From: Gnetum montanum
Taxonomy: Eukaryota > Streptophyta > Gnetopsida > Gnetales > Gnetaceae
Assembly: GCA_015680685.1 (NCBI GenBank)
Contig: MNCI01000640.1
Coordinates: 23,524 to 87,523, forward strand
Length of the DNA: 64,000 bases
Direction: 5' to 3'
Shown here: in pieces, positions 32,976-44,480 of the stretch
How the letters are laid out: every line of letters starts with the position of its first letter
How positions within the stretch are numbered: the first letter of the stretch is position 1
The notes under the pieces: generated by a model
Seen by the model: the letters and a program-made list of their open reading frames with translations, nothing else
Told to the model about the DNA's origin: nothing
Database searches by the model: none
Program-made: the position numbers and the translations under genes

Positions 32976-34535
32976 TTATTGAAATGGGGGATATCCCCCA
33001 TAACTAAACGGTTGAGTATGGCTAGGATTAATAAATGGAAAATGAGGATCCTTGCATATTGGAAATATTGAAGCTGGTCCATACTTATCACCTTGGATTT
33101 CACACACTTTATAATAAACACAGTGGGGCACTTCATACGATGTAGTTCCCAGATAACGAGTTGACCCACTATGATGTTTAGGACCGTTAGATGGTATGCA
33201 AGGATTAGACAGATGCCTCCCATGGTTGTGTTCATTGGGCCGTATGGTTGTTGGAGTGTTTGATGGTGGCCTTGATGAAGTTACATGAGGCGTTGGGTTC
33301 GAAGTTAAGGGTGCACCACATTGTTGGACTTGTGCTGGGTTGGAAGATGCAGTGGCCTTAGAATTATGTTGTCCCTTCCTACGGCCGTGTTTAAAGAAAG
33401 GATGCCTTTGATGTTGAGGAGGCTCTTCACTACTGTTAGTAGCAGTAGCACAAGTGTTGTTCATGGGTTGCGGTGGTACAAACACCTTAGGAACAGTTGG
33501 TGGCATTGTGGAAGGAGGGAAAGGATGAGAATGTTGAAAGTTAGGAGGAATGTAAGGTGCACAAGGTGGTGGTTGTGTTGGAGGTATGGGTTGATAGTAT
33601 TGTGGAGAATGGTGTTGTGGTGAGATAAAGTGTGGAGGCCCAGTTGAAGAAACAGGGTGTTGAACGTGATAAGCATTTGGATTCGGAAAATATGAAGGGT
33701 GCCTCTAGTCTAAGGGTGGATTCCCCCATGACTGGGATTGTTGCCATTGTGGTCTAACACAGTATCTCTGTACGAACTCTGGATGTAATGTGTTTCCCCA
33801 ATGCTCATGTAGATGTAACAGTATGGGGCATTGACCCTTGGGGTGATTGTACAGGCATATGTTGCATTCATACATATGATTGGCAGTTGAGCGCTTATTC
33901 CCTTCATTCTTTTTCTCCGAATGTCTATTATTTCGCCCTGCTTCTTGGGTTGTCAAAACTCTATCTCCAATGATGTTGATACATTCTCCACACTTTTGAT
34001 TTATCCATTCCAACATCTTATTGATCTTTGCTGCGGCTTCTTCTAATGATTGTTGTATTGGCAAAGATGATGTTTCCACCTTGAGATTTGTTGATCTCTC
34101 CTTGTTATGATCATGGACCTTTGTTGAGTTGTGATTTTGGTCCCGTTGATGTTTTTCAACACTCTCCCATGTAGCTATTTCTCCTTCTTCTTTTGCTACC
34201 CGCTTAATAAGCTCTTGGATTTGATGGGTTCGTAGGTTGTATAGTTGACCTTGGGCATACACTCCTAAAGTCTCTCTTGTTTCATTACGTAGCCCATCAA
34301 TGATATGATACATTAGCCTTTCCTCGGAAAACCCATGGCCTGGACAGTTGTTTAACAGTGCATAGTATCTTTCTAAGGCCATGTCCAAGGGTTCATGTTT
34401 TTCTTGTTTCCATCCTTGGATTTTTTTCCTTAAGGCTGACACTCTAGCGTAGGTTTGATATTTCTCGTTAAAGGCTTCTACCATTGTTGACCAGCGTCGT
34501 ATTGAATTTGGTTTTAACGATCTATACCATACTTT
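32976..34535 (-). pseudogene. gag: gag of E3, almost intact
   Basis: One minus-strand frame runs from the gap edge to 32976 with a single internal TAG (at about 33705). Visible parts, N to C: the gag capsid-like domain beginning VWYRSLKPNS, with IQGWKQEKHEPLD and GYAQ/GVYAQG-type motifs shared with E1 and E4; a charged linker; a zinc-knuckle-like motif CNICLYNHPKGQCP (about 33840-33880); a Pro/His/Gln-rich stretch; a basic HGRRKGQ segment; and a final part with CVYYKVCEIQGDKYG. The start codon is lost in the gap. It is far less decayed than the E1 and E4 gags, so it is younger or was constrained longer. A gag without pol would depend on partner elements. Confidence 0.75.
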
Positions 34536-35492
34536 NNNNNNNNNNNNNNNNNNNNNNNNNNNNNNNNNNNNNNNNNNNNNNNNNNNNNNNNNNNNNNNNN
34601 NNNNNNNNNNNNNNNNNNNNNNNNNNNNNNNNNNNNNNNNNNNNNNNNNNNNNNNNNNNNNNNNNNNNNNNNNNNNNNNNNNNNNNNNNNNNNNNNNNNN
34701 NNNNNNNNNNNNNNNNNNNNNNNNNNNNNNNNNNNNNNNNNNNNNNNNNNNNNNNNNNNNNNNNNNNNNNNNNNNNNNNNNNNNNNNNNNNNNNNNNNNN
34801 NNNNNNNNNNNNNNNNNNNNNNNNNNNNNNNNNNNNNNNNNNNNNNNNNNNNNNNNNNNNNNNNNNNNNNNNNNNNNNNNNNNNNNNNNNNNNNNNNNNN
34901 NNNNNNNNNNNNNNNNNNNNNNNNNNNNNNNNNNNNNNNNNNNNNNNNNNNNNNNNNNNNNNNNNNNNNNNNNNNNNNNNNNNNNNNNNNNNNNNNNNNN
35001 NNNNNNNNNNNNNNNNNNNNNNNNNNNNNNNNNNNNNNNNNNNNNNNNNNNNNNNNNNNNNNNNNNNNNNNNNNNNNNNNNNNNNNNNNNNNNNNNNNNN
35101 NNNNNNNNNNNNNNNNNNNNNNNNNNNNNNNNNNNNNNNNNNNNNNNNNNNNNNNNNNNNNNNNNNNNNNNNNNNNNNNNNNNNNNNNNNNNNNNNNNNN
35201 NNNNNNNNNNNNNNNNNNNNNNNNNNNNNNNNNNNNNNNNNNNNNNNNNNNNNNNNNNNNNNNNNNNNNNNNNNNNNNNNNNNNNNNNNNNNNNNNNNNN
35301 NNNNNNNNNNNNNNNNNNNNNNNNNNNNNNNNNNNNNNNNNNNNNNNNNNNNNNNNNNNNNNNNNNNNNNNNNNNNNNNNNNNNNNNNNNNNNNNNNNNN
35401 NNNNNNNNNNNNNNNNNNNNNNNNNNNNNNNNNNNNNNNNNNNNNNNNNNNNNNNNNNNNNNNNNNNNNNNNNNNNNNNNNNNNNNNNNNNN
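34536..35492. other. Assembly gap (N)
   Basis: 957 N. By comparison with E1, about 2 kb should separate the LTR start from the gag position at the gap edge, but only about 1.16 kb is allotted, so the gap is either undersized or the element is shorter. Confidence 0.95.
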
Positions 35493-35699
35493 CGAATAAA
35501 GACACCGTACAATTACATTCACCACACTGCGGGCAGACACGGGAAAAAATCTAACTCTGGAGGGATCAAACTGCCAGAGCTTCGCTACTCTAAAACTGGG
35601 ATCCCAAATGAGGGAGAGTCGCCTCTTATCTATAGACATGGCGGCGGATTGCGATATCGCGTACGCGATATCGCGGCCTGTGCGATCCGTGTCTCATCA
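35493..35699 (-). repeat. LTR3, start of E3 5' LTR
   Basis: On the minus strand it starts TGATGAG at 35699 and proceeds through the palindrome and a TATA-like box to a CTTTATTCG sequence also present in LTR1 (about 4180). The rest is lost in the gap. Confidence 0.75.
35627..35674 (-). promoter_or_regulatory. LTR3 promoter with perfect 24-bp palindrome
   Basis: Bases 35651-35674 equal their own reverse complement: GCGATATCGC, GTAC, GCGATATCGC. TATAGATA (minus strand, 35627-35634) follows after 16 bases, as in LTR1. Confidence 0.75.
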
Positions 35700-38386
35700 A
35701 AGTCCTTCAAGGCCTCTAGTACACATATTCCTCATCTTATAATAGAAGCACATTGAAGTGTGCTTAAATTAAAAATTATGGGAGAAAAAATCAAAGTAGT
35801 GATTTTAGTTTTACAGATGGTTAAACTTGAAGTTTGGATTATTTTCGAAGTGAATTTTTTAAGCAATAGGACATCATTGGAGATGATCTCTTTCATGTTT
35901 TCTAATAAGTCATTAAAAAAGCTTCTTTTGAGAAAAATATTAATAAAGGTATGATTCAATTTCTTCCTAAGAATTGAGATCTCCAACATATTGGTAATTG
36001 GAGCCCTATTACTCTTCTTAATAATACTTATAAAATTTTAACTAAATTCATGGCTTTTAAAATTCAAAAGGTTATTGAAGATATCATTAGATGTGACTAA
36101 ACTATTTTTATTAGAGATAAATATATCTTGAATAAAGATATTGCAACTTGGAAGGTAGTTTAGTGGGCTTCTAATACTAACCAAGACATTTCTTTTATTA
36201 AGTTATATTATGCCAAAGCTTATGATAAGATTGAATGGAATTTCATTATTTGTTATCTCTATAAACTAGGATTTAGTGATTATTTTATTCATCTTATTCT
36301 TATCATACTGACTAAAGCTAATCTCAAGTTGCTATTAATTTTGGATTAAGTTCCTCCTTTACTGTTTAGTAGTAAGTTCCCATCTTTTTATTATTAGTGC
36401 AGGTTTTCTTTCAAATAATCTACATTGTGATTTACAAAGAAATATCATCAAGGGAATTTCAATTAATGATCCAAGTACATAATTACTTAATATGTACTTT
36501 GTAAATAATTCTTTTTTATTATCAACAATTTTCTACAACATATCAACACTCTTTTAACTAGAGTGGAAGATTACTGCATGTTATCTGGCTATCAAATCAA
36601 TTAGCAAAAATCTGCTATTTATTGTAATGGTAATATTGATAAGTGGGTTACCCTCAAGTCTTGGAAAATATTAAAAAAAATATTTTGTTTTCAAAATGTT
36701 AGGAGTACCTTTTTCTTTTTAGGATAATCTTACTATTTTATGAAATTATGTGGTTGATAAAATTGCAAAAAAAGCTTGATAAATGAAAATGAAAAAAGCT
36801 CACCCTTGCTAACAAAGTTTTAGTTAATAAGTAATGCTTTAATTAACTTATGTTTACTACAATAGTTATTGGGCTCATTCTAAAACTTCTTATGCTAGAA
36901 TTAGTTATATTATACATCTATTTATTTGGTTTGCTAAGCAACATATAAATGGTTTTTTTAGAATTTCTTAAAATATTTGCACTAATAGCAAAAAAGATGG
37001 AGGGCTTGGCCTCATTAATTGTTATGACCAAGTTATTTCTCTTGTAGCAAAATGCATTGAAAAGTGCATTAATGGAGATATGGTTTGTATGCTTCTTTTA
37101 ATGAAAAATCTTATGCAAGCAAAACCTAAGAATGATAATAGTTGGCCTTCTAATAACTTTCTTCATAGTCTTCGTTTTCCTTGGACCATTTCTATTTCTA
37201 GTTATCCAATTCTTAAAGAAATTTGGAAGACATGCTGCAAACTTAGTAACTATTGGAATTACAATCATATTACACTTTTAGAAGATATGCTTAAGAAAAT
37301 TAGCCCATGATGACTTTCTTTTAACAAAGGAGTTTGGGCTACTAATGCATCTAAATTATTTACCACTTGGAATAAATTTAATATCATATTAAATTATGCA
37401 TAGAGGCTAAAAACTTCATTCCAAGTAATCCTTTAGATGCATGATAGATAAAAATTATGCATGATAGATGGATTACTTGGAATGAAGTTTTTAGCCTCTA
37501 TGGTTTAAATAAAAAGAGGAAAAATAATTTTGAAATTTAATTTCTAATCTTTAAATTTTATTTAAAGTTGACAATAATTTGCATTAGACTTTTCCAAATA
37601 TATTTGGAAGGATGACAGATCTGTTTTTCCTTTTAATTTGAAAGTTATTTATGAGATTATTACAAAGAATGATTTTATTCATAACAAATTCAATAAGGCC
37701 TAGAAAATACAATTATCATCATACTTTTGGATGAGGAAAATGAAAGATATTTGGAGAGCTTCTATGTTTTGTAAAATTCATATTTTTAGGGTATCTTATT
37801 CATTAAAGGCTTCCTATTGATACTTATCTTAAACATATGAGAAATGTTTCTTCTCAATGTCCTCTTTGTAGGAGTGAAGATTCATTTTCTCATGTTTTTA
37901 TAGTATCTTGTTGTTCAACATGCTTGAAAATGAACATATAGAATTTGTAACAACTTTCAACTAAGCATTAATGAAGTCATTCTAAGTGATTAACCTACTT
38001 TATTAACTTCTTTTCTTTGCATTTGGTAATATATTTGACCACATGTTCTATATTCTATTTGGAAGCTTTGTTGGGTAATTATTTTCTAGCTACAAGAGCA
38101 TAACTAAGGTCTCTCTTTAGGAGTTAAATACTAGATTCTCAAAGATGTTTCTTTTTAGCTACAAGTTCAAGCAAAAAAGCTACCAGTGAAAGTTGAACAA
38201 TTAATTTATTTTCTATAGTATTATCTTCTTTTTGTTTTGAAAACTCAAGGATGGAAAGCTTTTAGCTTTTGTTATTATTTTTTCTTTATTTCTAATTGAT
38301 GTATTCTTTTATCTTTTAGAAGAGTTTTCTCCTTCACTTTATAAGAAACCTTTTAGTAAGAAGTGAAAACCTATGGGGGTGCTTCT
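35700..38386 (+). pseudogene. L1-type LINE: RT and C-terminal part
   Basis: The plus strand encodes INKGMIQFLPKN, then IGNWSPITLLNNTYKILTK (35940-36050), LYYAKAYDKIEWNFI (36200-36250), a decayed catalytic region, KKDGGLGLIN…ISLVAKCIEKCINGDMV (36985-37085), and a zinc-binding C-terminus with SQCPLCRSEDSFSHVF (37855-37905). These are the landmark motifs of plant L1 LINEs. Many stops. It contains a 31-bp inverted repeat and ends next to the copia insertion; its 3' end continues at 44304. Confidence 0.8.
37401..37500. repeat. Perfect 31-bp inverted repeat in the LINE
   Basis: 37401-37431 is the exact reverse complement of 37470-37500, with a 38-base spacer that itself holds two copies of ATGCATGATAGAT. 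The right arm matches LINE coding text (WITWNEVFSLYGL), so the left arm looks like a local inverted copy of it. Confidence 0.9.
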
Positions 38387-39548
38387 TGTTAACATATTGG
38401 TATGTTAAAACCTTAGAAAATGAAGAATATGAAAATTATGCTTGTGGTCTTATAGGACTTGAGAAAGACAAAATCATGATGATGAAAAAATGATGAGATT
38501 AGGACAAAAGCTTAAATGATGATAAGATAAGAGTTCGGGACAAGAGCTTCATGATGCCAAGACAAGGAGCAAGATGAGACCAAAATGAGAGCTGAGTTGC
38601 TAATCTGAGATGATAAAAAGTCTCAAGCAAGATGAAAGATGTCAAGGAGGCACGAAGTCAAAAGAAGGTATTCCAGTATCTACCTAGAAATCCCAAGAGA
38701 TCAGGAGATTTCCTAGAGGTGAAAGCTCAGTCTCAGGCTAGACATCTCACAAAAACATCAAATGTCCCAATTTCCATTGAGACATCTTAGCTGGGACATC
38801 CCAAGTGAGATGTACCAATTTCTAGTGGAACATCTCACCTGCAAGTGGCTAGTTTTCAGAGAGACATTCCAAGCTCGAATGGGATGTCCCAACTAGCCTT
38901 TTCTTAGCCATTGCATGAATTTCTGGGGCTATTTAGAAAGGAAATAGGCTATAAAATAGAATGGAATCCTTGTGAAAGAGACAAGCACTATTCATGTAGA
39001 TATACCATCATTGAATCATCTTGTGAATCATTTTGTTTCTTAATTCTTCATCATTTGTGAACTGTTTTATGTGAGCCTAAGTGTAAGGAATTTGTAAAGC
39101 ATAGTTACATTTTCTTCATGATTCTTTTTCTCTCTTTATAAGCCCTATAGGGTTGCTGTGCTTCTTGTGGGAAGGCATCCGACGAGCTTATTTGGACCTT
39201 GCCAAGTTGAGTGTGTTTCCAGTAAGAAAATAGTCCATTTGGAGCTCATGTCATTGTAAAGGTTGCGGGATCCTTGAAATCATATTTTGACCTTGTTGGG
39301 ACCTTGCCGGGTTGAGTGTGCTTCCTATGAGAAAATACTCCATGCAGAACTCAAACTTTGTAAAGGTTGTGATGCCCTTTAAACCACATTTTTGAAGGAA
39401 AAAAATTTGGAGGTATGTAAGGATTCTACCCTCTAAGTGTGGATGTACCCAGGTTGGGAAAACATGTAAATTTATGTGTAGTTTTGGTTGTCTTAGTTGT
39501 TTAAATTGGGAAACTTATTCATTCCCCCTTATAAGTTCTTGATCCTCA
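38387..39548 (+). repeat. Copia-type 5' LTR
   Basis: It begins TGTTAACA and ends TCCTCA two bases before the primer site. It is alignable throughout with 43144-44303, including the GAGACATCCC-type words and the TATAAAATAGAATGG box (about 38953). Confidence 0.9.
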
Positions 39549-39550
39549 AG

Positions 39551-39562
39551 TAGTATTAGAGC
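39551..39562 (+). other. Primer-binding site, initiator Met-tRNA type
   Basis: TAGTATTAGAGC matches TGGTATCAGAGC at 10 of 12 bases; the two differences are transitions. This is the usual primer site of plant copia elements. Confidence 0.8.
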
Positions 39563-39605
39563 ATGGTACTCTCATTTCTAGAGCTTAACATCTCAAGAGT
39601 GAACA

Positions 39606-41100
39606 ATGGATAGGACATCATATACTAAGCCATCAATGTTTGATGGGATTGAATTCAAGTACTAGAAGGCTAGAATGTAAGGATTCTTTGAATCCATGGA
39701 GTTCAAAGTTTGGGAATCCATCCTAGAGGAATACATGCCACCCATCAATAGCACCATAAGAGCTAAAAAGCCAAGAAGAAAATAGATGTAGGACAAAAAA
39801 GATAAGTTCATGTTTGATTTAAAAGAAAAAAATTGTGTTTATTCTGCTTTGAGTAAATTTGAATTCAATAGAGTAGTTGGGTGTTAAACCACAAAAGTAA
39901 TTTGGAAAACTCTAGAAGCAACATATGAAGGTCCATTTGTTGTCAACCAATCTAAGCTTCTAGTGTCACAAAGTGAGTATGATAAACTAAAAATGAAAGA
40001 AGAAGAGAAAATCAAGGATTATTTCTCTAGAGCCAATGATTTAGTTGTAACTATTTAAGAAATAGAAAAATATTTAGCTAAAAGCTATGTTATTATTAAA
40101 ATGATTGGAACTTTTCAGCCTAAGTTTAGACCAAAAGTCATAGCCATAGAGGAAATAAGAGATTTCTTAATTTTGAAATTCAAAGAGCTTCAAAGTGCAC
40201 TCATTTCTTATGATATAAATCTCATTAGTAAAGGTGCAATCAAAGAAAAGCCTATTACCCTCAAAAGTTCATCAAAGGAAAAGGAGCCATTGGAACATGA
40301 AGTGAATAGTGAAGATGAATTGGCTTTCTTGTCTAGGATATTTCAAAGATTACTTGCATGAAAAGGAAAGAACTTCAACCAATATAGCATTAATGGTAAG
40401 GAAAGAGGTAAGAATTTTAAAGTTCAAATCTTGATCCATCCTCTATAGAATGTTGGATTTTTGGTGGTAGAGGCTATGTGGCCTCTGAATGTTGAAGTGT
40501 TGACAAGTTTCAAAAGAAGGACCAATTTGAAGCTGAAACAAAAAAAGAAAAATATTTACACCAATTGGGATGATAAAGAAAGTGAGGAAGGAGTAGATGA
40601 TTCTATGATAGATTCACATCTTATCTACATGGCCCTTGCACATGAAAATTCTATAGGAGATCTTGATGAGTCTAAAGGTAAAGTTGATAATAGGTATTGT
40701 GAGATGCTTGAGGAAATTATCTCTCTTCATTATTTACTTAAAAAATTAAGAAACAATATACATAGAAAAGAGGGTGAAATTTCTAAAATCTATACTATAT
40801 GATCCACTCTAAAAAGGGAACTCTTAGATGTAAAAGTTGAAGTTCAATTACTAATGCATTTGTATGAGGAGAAGTGTAGAGATTCACAAGATGCAAAGTT
40901 TAGCAAATATCATGTAGTACCTTAAAATTAGCACAACGATGAAGATGTGGATGAAGCTTCTCAAGAGGACATTTGCACAAGTTTGGTAATATCCAAATGG
41001 AGAAATAACACGAGGTTTGAGTATTCAATCCAAATTAGAAATACCATGTACTTTTTTTTTAAAATGTGTGGGCATGAACAAAATTATTGTCAACCACAAA
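39606..41100 (+). pseudogene. gag: copia-type gag (UBN2-like), degraded
   Basis: The ATG at 39606 opens MDRTSYTKPSMFDG, the typical copia gag start with 'Y…P.FDG..F..WK..M'. The same frame continues through 40361 and 40461-40802, with several stops (for example near 39663 and at 40359). FNRVVGC…IWKTLEATYEG and KMKEEEKIKDYFSR…(39860-40060) mark the UBN2 domain, and a zinc-knuckle-like CGHEQNYC occurs near 41070. Gag would package the element RNA. Confidence 0.7.
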
Positions 41101-43129
41101 TAGTGCAAAATAACATGGCTACATGATCTTATCAAGAAGTGTTTACTAAGAGTAATTTATAGGGTAGAAAAGATTGAAAAACCAATGAACAAGAAGAAGG
41201 ATTAGTTTTTGATGAAAATGGAGGATTAGGACCCCATAACTAGTAAAAATTATCAATCATCTCATTTCAAAGAACATGAACATGACAAAGTAGCAACCTC
41301 AAGTGAATGTGGAGATTCAAACGAAGATGATGATGTCAAAAAAGGTAAGGAAAAATTTCATGCTAAGGACGTACTCTATGATGGAGGACCTCATCTCAAA
41401 CTTCATTAATCATGTCCATGCTTAGATGAAATCAAGGTAAGTAATAGTAAATATTCATTCCTTGGCTTGCTAAAATGTAATTTAGATTAGTTTATATTTA
41501 TAAATGTTAGTAGTTAGAAAATTAGTTGAATGGATGCTATTGGAAACCTTGGGATATTCAAGTAAAACCTCACTTGATCTTACAAGATTTTGAGCTGGAA
41601 ACAAAATCATGTGACCATCAAAATTTTAATGGACATTGAATTGGCTTATCTCTAGGAATGATTAAGGTATAAAGACTCACAAGGTAGGGTCTAGTAAGTT
41701 TATATGTTATGATTATCTCACTATTGTTAGAACATATATACCTTGTGATCAAGCTCATATGATGAAGATATTATGCTTGTATTAATTTTTTTTACTTGCT
41801 TGTGCTACTTTTAATGCTCCATATGATTTTTAAAGGATTTTTTTATGAATATTGGTAAATCAAGTTTTGGGCCCTTAACTAGTATGTAATGGTTTCAAGT
41901 GGTTTAAGGCCCTTGACTATAATTCATGAACCTTTTACAAAAGGTCAACAGGAAGCTTTTCATTTAACATCTAAAGGGAATTATTATGCTATACTAGTAT
42001 CTATGTTGAAAATTTTTAAATTTATCTTTTATCTTAGATACTACTAATGAGAGACTTTGGTTTCCAAAACTCTCCATACTTGATCCTAGTATGGCATTGT
42101 AGATTTATTGATAAGTAGTAAAAATTGATGAGATTCAAGGATGCATCTATACAAAGGTAAGGTGACCTAAGGAAGGATATTCTAGTTGTAGATGCATTGT
42201 AAAAGTTGTAAGAAAATCAGGACTTATGTAGGGGAGCATATACCTCATCATCAGTCATCATCTTTTGGATCATTAGTATAGGGGGAGTCTTCAAGGACTC
42301 TCACCAAAAGACACTTAAGTAGTAAGGTCAAGTAAGAAAAAGTATATTCATATTGGAATCTAGTAAAGTATCTAAGGTAAAAGTGTAAATTGATTTTGAT
42401 CAAATTTTTTTTGGGTATTTTACCTCAAGATTACCTTTATTGGTGTTGCTATTATTATGGCTATATATATATATATCTTCTTTATGGGTATCTAGTTAAG
42501 AATATGATTGGTTGTGCTTGATATTGTAAAATCTTTTAGCATGCTACATTGTGCCATTTTGACTATTTTAATGAATTTTGGATCTACAGTCTTCAAAGTA
42601 ACATGTGCTATTTCTCTCTCCTTGCAAACAAAATCTACTTATGGTAACTTTTTGATGTTGCCCATAAAGGGGGAGAATATGTTATTGATGAGATATTGGT
42701 TATAGAGAATATATGATGAAGACTATTGGTTATAAAACATATATGATGATGACTATTTGTTAGGACTTGATATATATTTTTAGTAGATAGTAATTTTGTT
42801 ACTAATGGCTTATTATTGCAAGGATAGGATAGTCAATGCTTAGCCTTTAGTTCTAAAAGGAAATATTATATATCAACATTTGAAAGGCTTTGATTATGTA
42901 TCTTTGTGTTTAAATGGATTATGTGTTGAAGAAATATGGGTAGCTCTTAATAGGATATTTTTTGATCAACCTTATGGAACCTATGCTGAAGGATGTATAC
43001 TCATTAATGAATTTTCATCTATTTTTCATCCTTAGTTATATATATATATAAATTTTTGTACCTTTGATTACTTAATCATATGATATTATCGATTATGCTA
43101 TCCAATTTTCTCAAGTTTTGGACATCACC
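41101..43129 (+). other. Copia-type element interior without pol
   Basis: No GAG-pre-integrase, DDE, or YVDD-type RT motif is seen in any frame across 2 kb. It is AT-rich, with a short TA repeat near 42461-42476. Non-coding interior is expected for a non-autonomous element. Confidence 0.6.
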
Positions 43130-43143
43130 AAAAAGGAAGAGAT
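43130..43143 (+). other. Polypurine tract of the copia-type element
   Basis: AAAAAGGAAGAGAT lies directly before the 3' LTR (43144) and is where plus-strand DNA synthesis would start. Confidence 0.75.
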
Positions 43144-44303
43144 TGTTGACCTTTTGGTATGTCAAAATCTTAGAAATGGAGAATGTGGAAAATGTGCTTG
43201 TGATCTTGTAGGACTTGGGAAAGATAAAATCATGATGATGAAAAAATGATGAGATCAAGACCAAAGAATAAATGGTGATGAGACAAGAGTTTGAGACATG
43301 AGTTTCATGGTTCCAAGATAAGAAGTAAGATGAGACCAAGACGAGAGCTGAGTTGCTAATCTAAGATGACAAAAATCCTCAAGCAAGATGAAAGATGTCA
43401 AGGATGCATGAAGTCAAAAGAAGGTGTTTCAATATCTACCTAGACCCTATAAAAGATTAGCAAATATCCCAGAGGTGAAAGCTCAAACTCAAGCGAGACA
43501 TTCCACAAAAATAGTAGACATTCAAATTGCTATTAAGACATCACAACTAGGATGTTCCAAGTGAGACATCCCAATTTTTAGTGGGACATGCCACCTACAA
43601 GTGGCTAGTTTTCAAAGAGACATCCCAAGATTGAATGGGATGTTCCAACTAGCATTTCCTAGCTATTGCATAAATTTCAAGGGCTTTTAGGAAGGAAAAA
43701 GGCTATAAAATAGAATGGAATCCTTGTGAAAGAGATAAGAACTATTCATGTGAATATACTATCATTGAATACATCTTGTGATTCATTTTTTTCCTTAATT
43801 ATTCACCATTTTTGAATTATTTTATGTAAGCCTAAGTGCAAGGAATTTGTAAAGCATAGTTACATTCTCTTCTTGATTATTTTTCTTTCTTTGTAAGCCC
43901 TATGAGGTTGATGTGCTTCTTGTAGGAAGACATTTGGTGAGCTTGTTGGAACCTTGTAAGGTTAAGTATGTTTCTAGTGAGAAAACATTCTACGCAGAGC
44001 TCACATCATTGGAAGGTTGTGGAATTCTTAAAGCCACATTTTGAGCTTGTTGACACCTTGTGGGGTTGAGTGTGTTTCTTGTGAGAAAATACTTAATGCA
44101 GAGCTCAATCTTTGTAAAGGTTGTGGTGCCCTTCAAAATCACATTTTTGAAGGAACAAAGTTCATAGGTGTGCAAGGTTTCTACCTTTCGAGTGTGGACA
44201 TACCCAAGTTAGGAAACCATGTAAATTTGTATGTAGTTTTGGTCATCTTGGATGTTCGAATTGGAGAATTTATTCAACCCCCCTTCTAAGTTTTTGGTCC
44301 TTA
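43144..44303 (+). repeat. Copia-type 3' LTR
   Basis: It begins TGTTGACC and ends TCCTTA; the terminal CA of the 5' copy is now TA. Sequence order matches the 5' LTR throughout. Confidence 0.9.
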
Positions 44304-44480
44304 CTTCTCAATAAGGATAAGTCTTGATCTTTTTCCTACCTTATAGGGGAGGTTTTTCAAGATTAGTTGTAAGGATAAAAAGTTGAAAAGGCATCCCAAA
44401 AACTCTTAGGCTTTTTCTTTAGACTCTCTCTTCAATGATCCAATGTACTCTAAATTTTTTTAATATTATTATTTATTTTT
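44304..44480 (+). pseudogene. 3' tail of the L1-type LINE
   Basis: Beyond the second CTTCT the text reads on in the style of an L1 3'UTR (CTTGATCTTTTTCCTACC…, GTACTCTAAATTTTTTTAAT). No clean poly(A) is visible. Assignment is by position only. Confidence 0.4.

Larger units (their letters stand above)
31856..35699 (-). mobile_element. Ty3/gypsy gag element E3, pol absent
   Basis: On the minus strand the order is 5' LTR start (35699), gap, gag (34535-32976), a non-coding T-rich stretch, and repeat B. Protease, RT, RNase H and integrase are not present. It splits the L1 LINE. The two ends do not look like the same LTR and flanking bases show no target duplication, so it may be a composite or a deleted element. 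Confidence 0.6.
38387..44303 (+). mobile_element. Complete gag-only copia-type element (TR-GAG-like)
   Basis: LTRs at 38387-39548 (1162 bp) and 43144-44303 (1160 bp) are flanked by the perfect 5-bp target duplication CTTCT (38382-38386 and 44304-44308). A Met-tRNA-type primer site follows the 5' LTR and a purine tract precedes the 3' LTR. The 3.6-kb interior carries a gag frame but no protease, integrase or RT that I can find, which fits the terminal-repeat-with-gag class of non-autonomous elements. The LTRs differ at roughly a tenth or more of sites by eye, so the insertion is old. It lies in the 3' part of the L1 LINE. Confidence 0.85.

Noticed and set aside
33321-33623. Arg/Trp-rich open frame on the plus strand
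   Set aside because: Antisense of the Pro/His-rich end of the E3 gag; composition bias only.
34484-35639. Long open frames running across the first N gap (and likewise 51584-52732)
   Set aside because: They exist only because N cannot encode stops.
42459-42478. TA microsatellite (also near 43032)
   Set aside because: Ordinary short AT repeats in AT-rich non-coding DNA; not informative.
41101-43129. Possible pol in the copia-type element
   Set aside because: I looked for protease, integrase and RT motifs in all frames and found none. Short open frames there (for example 42508-42705) have no similarity that I recognise.
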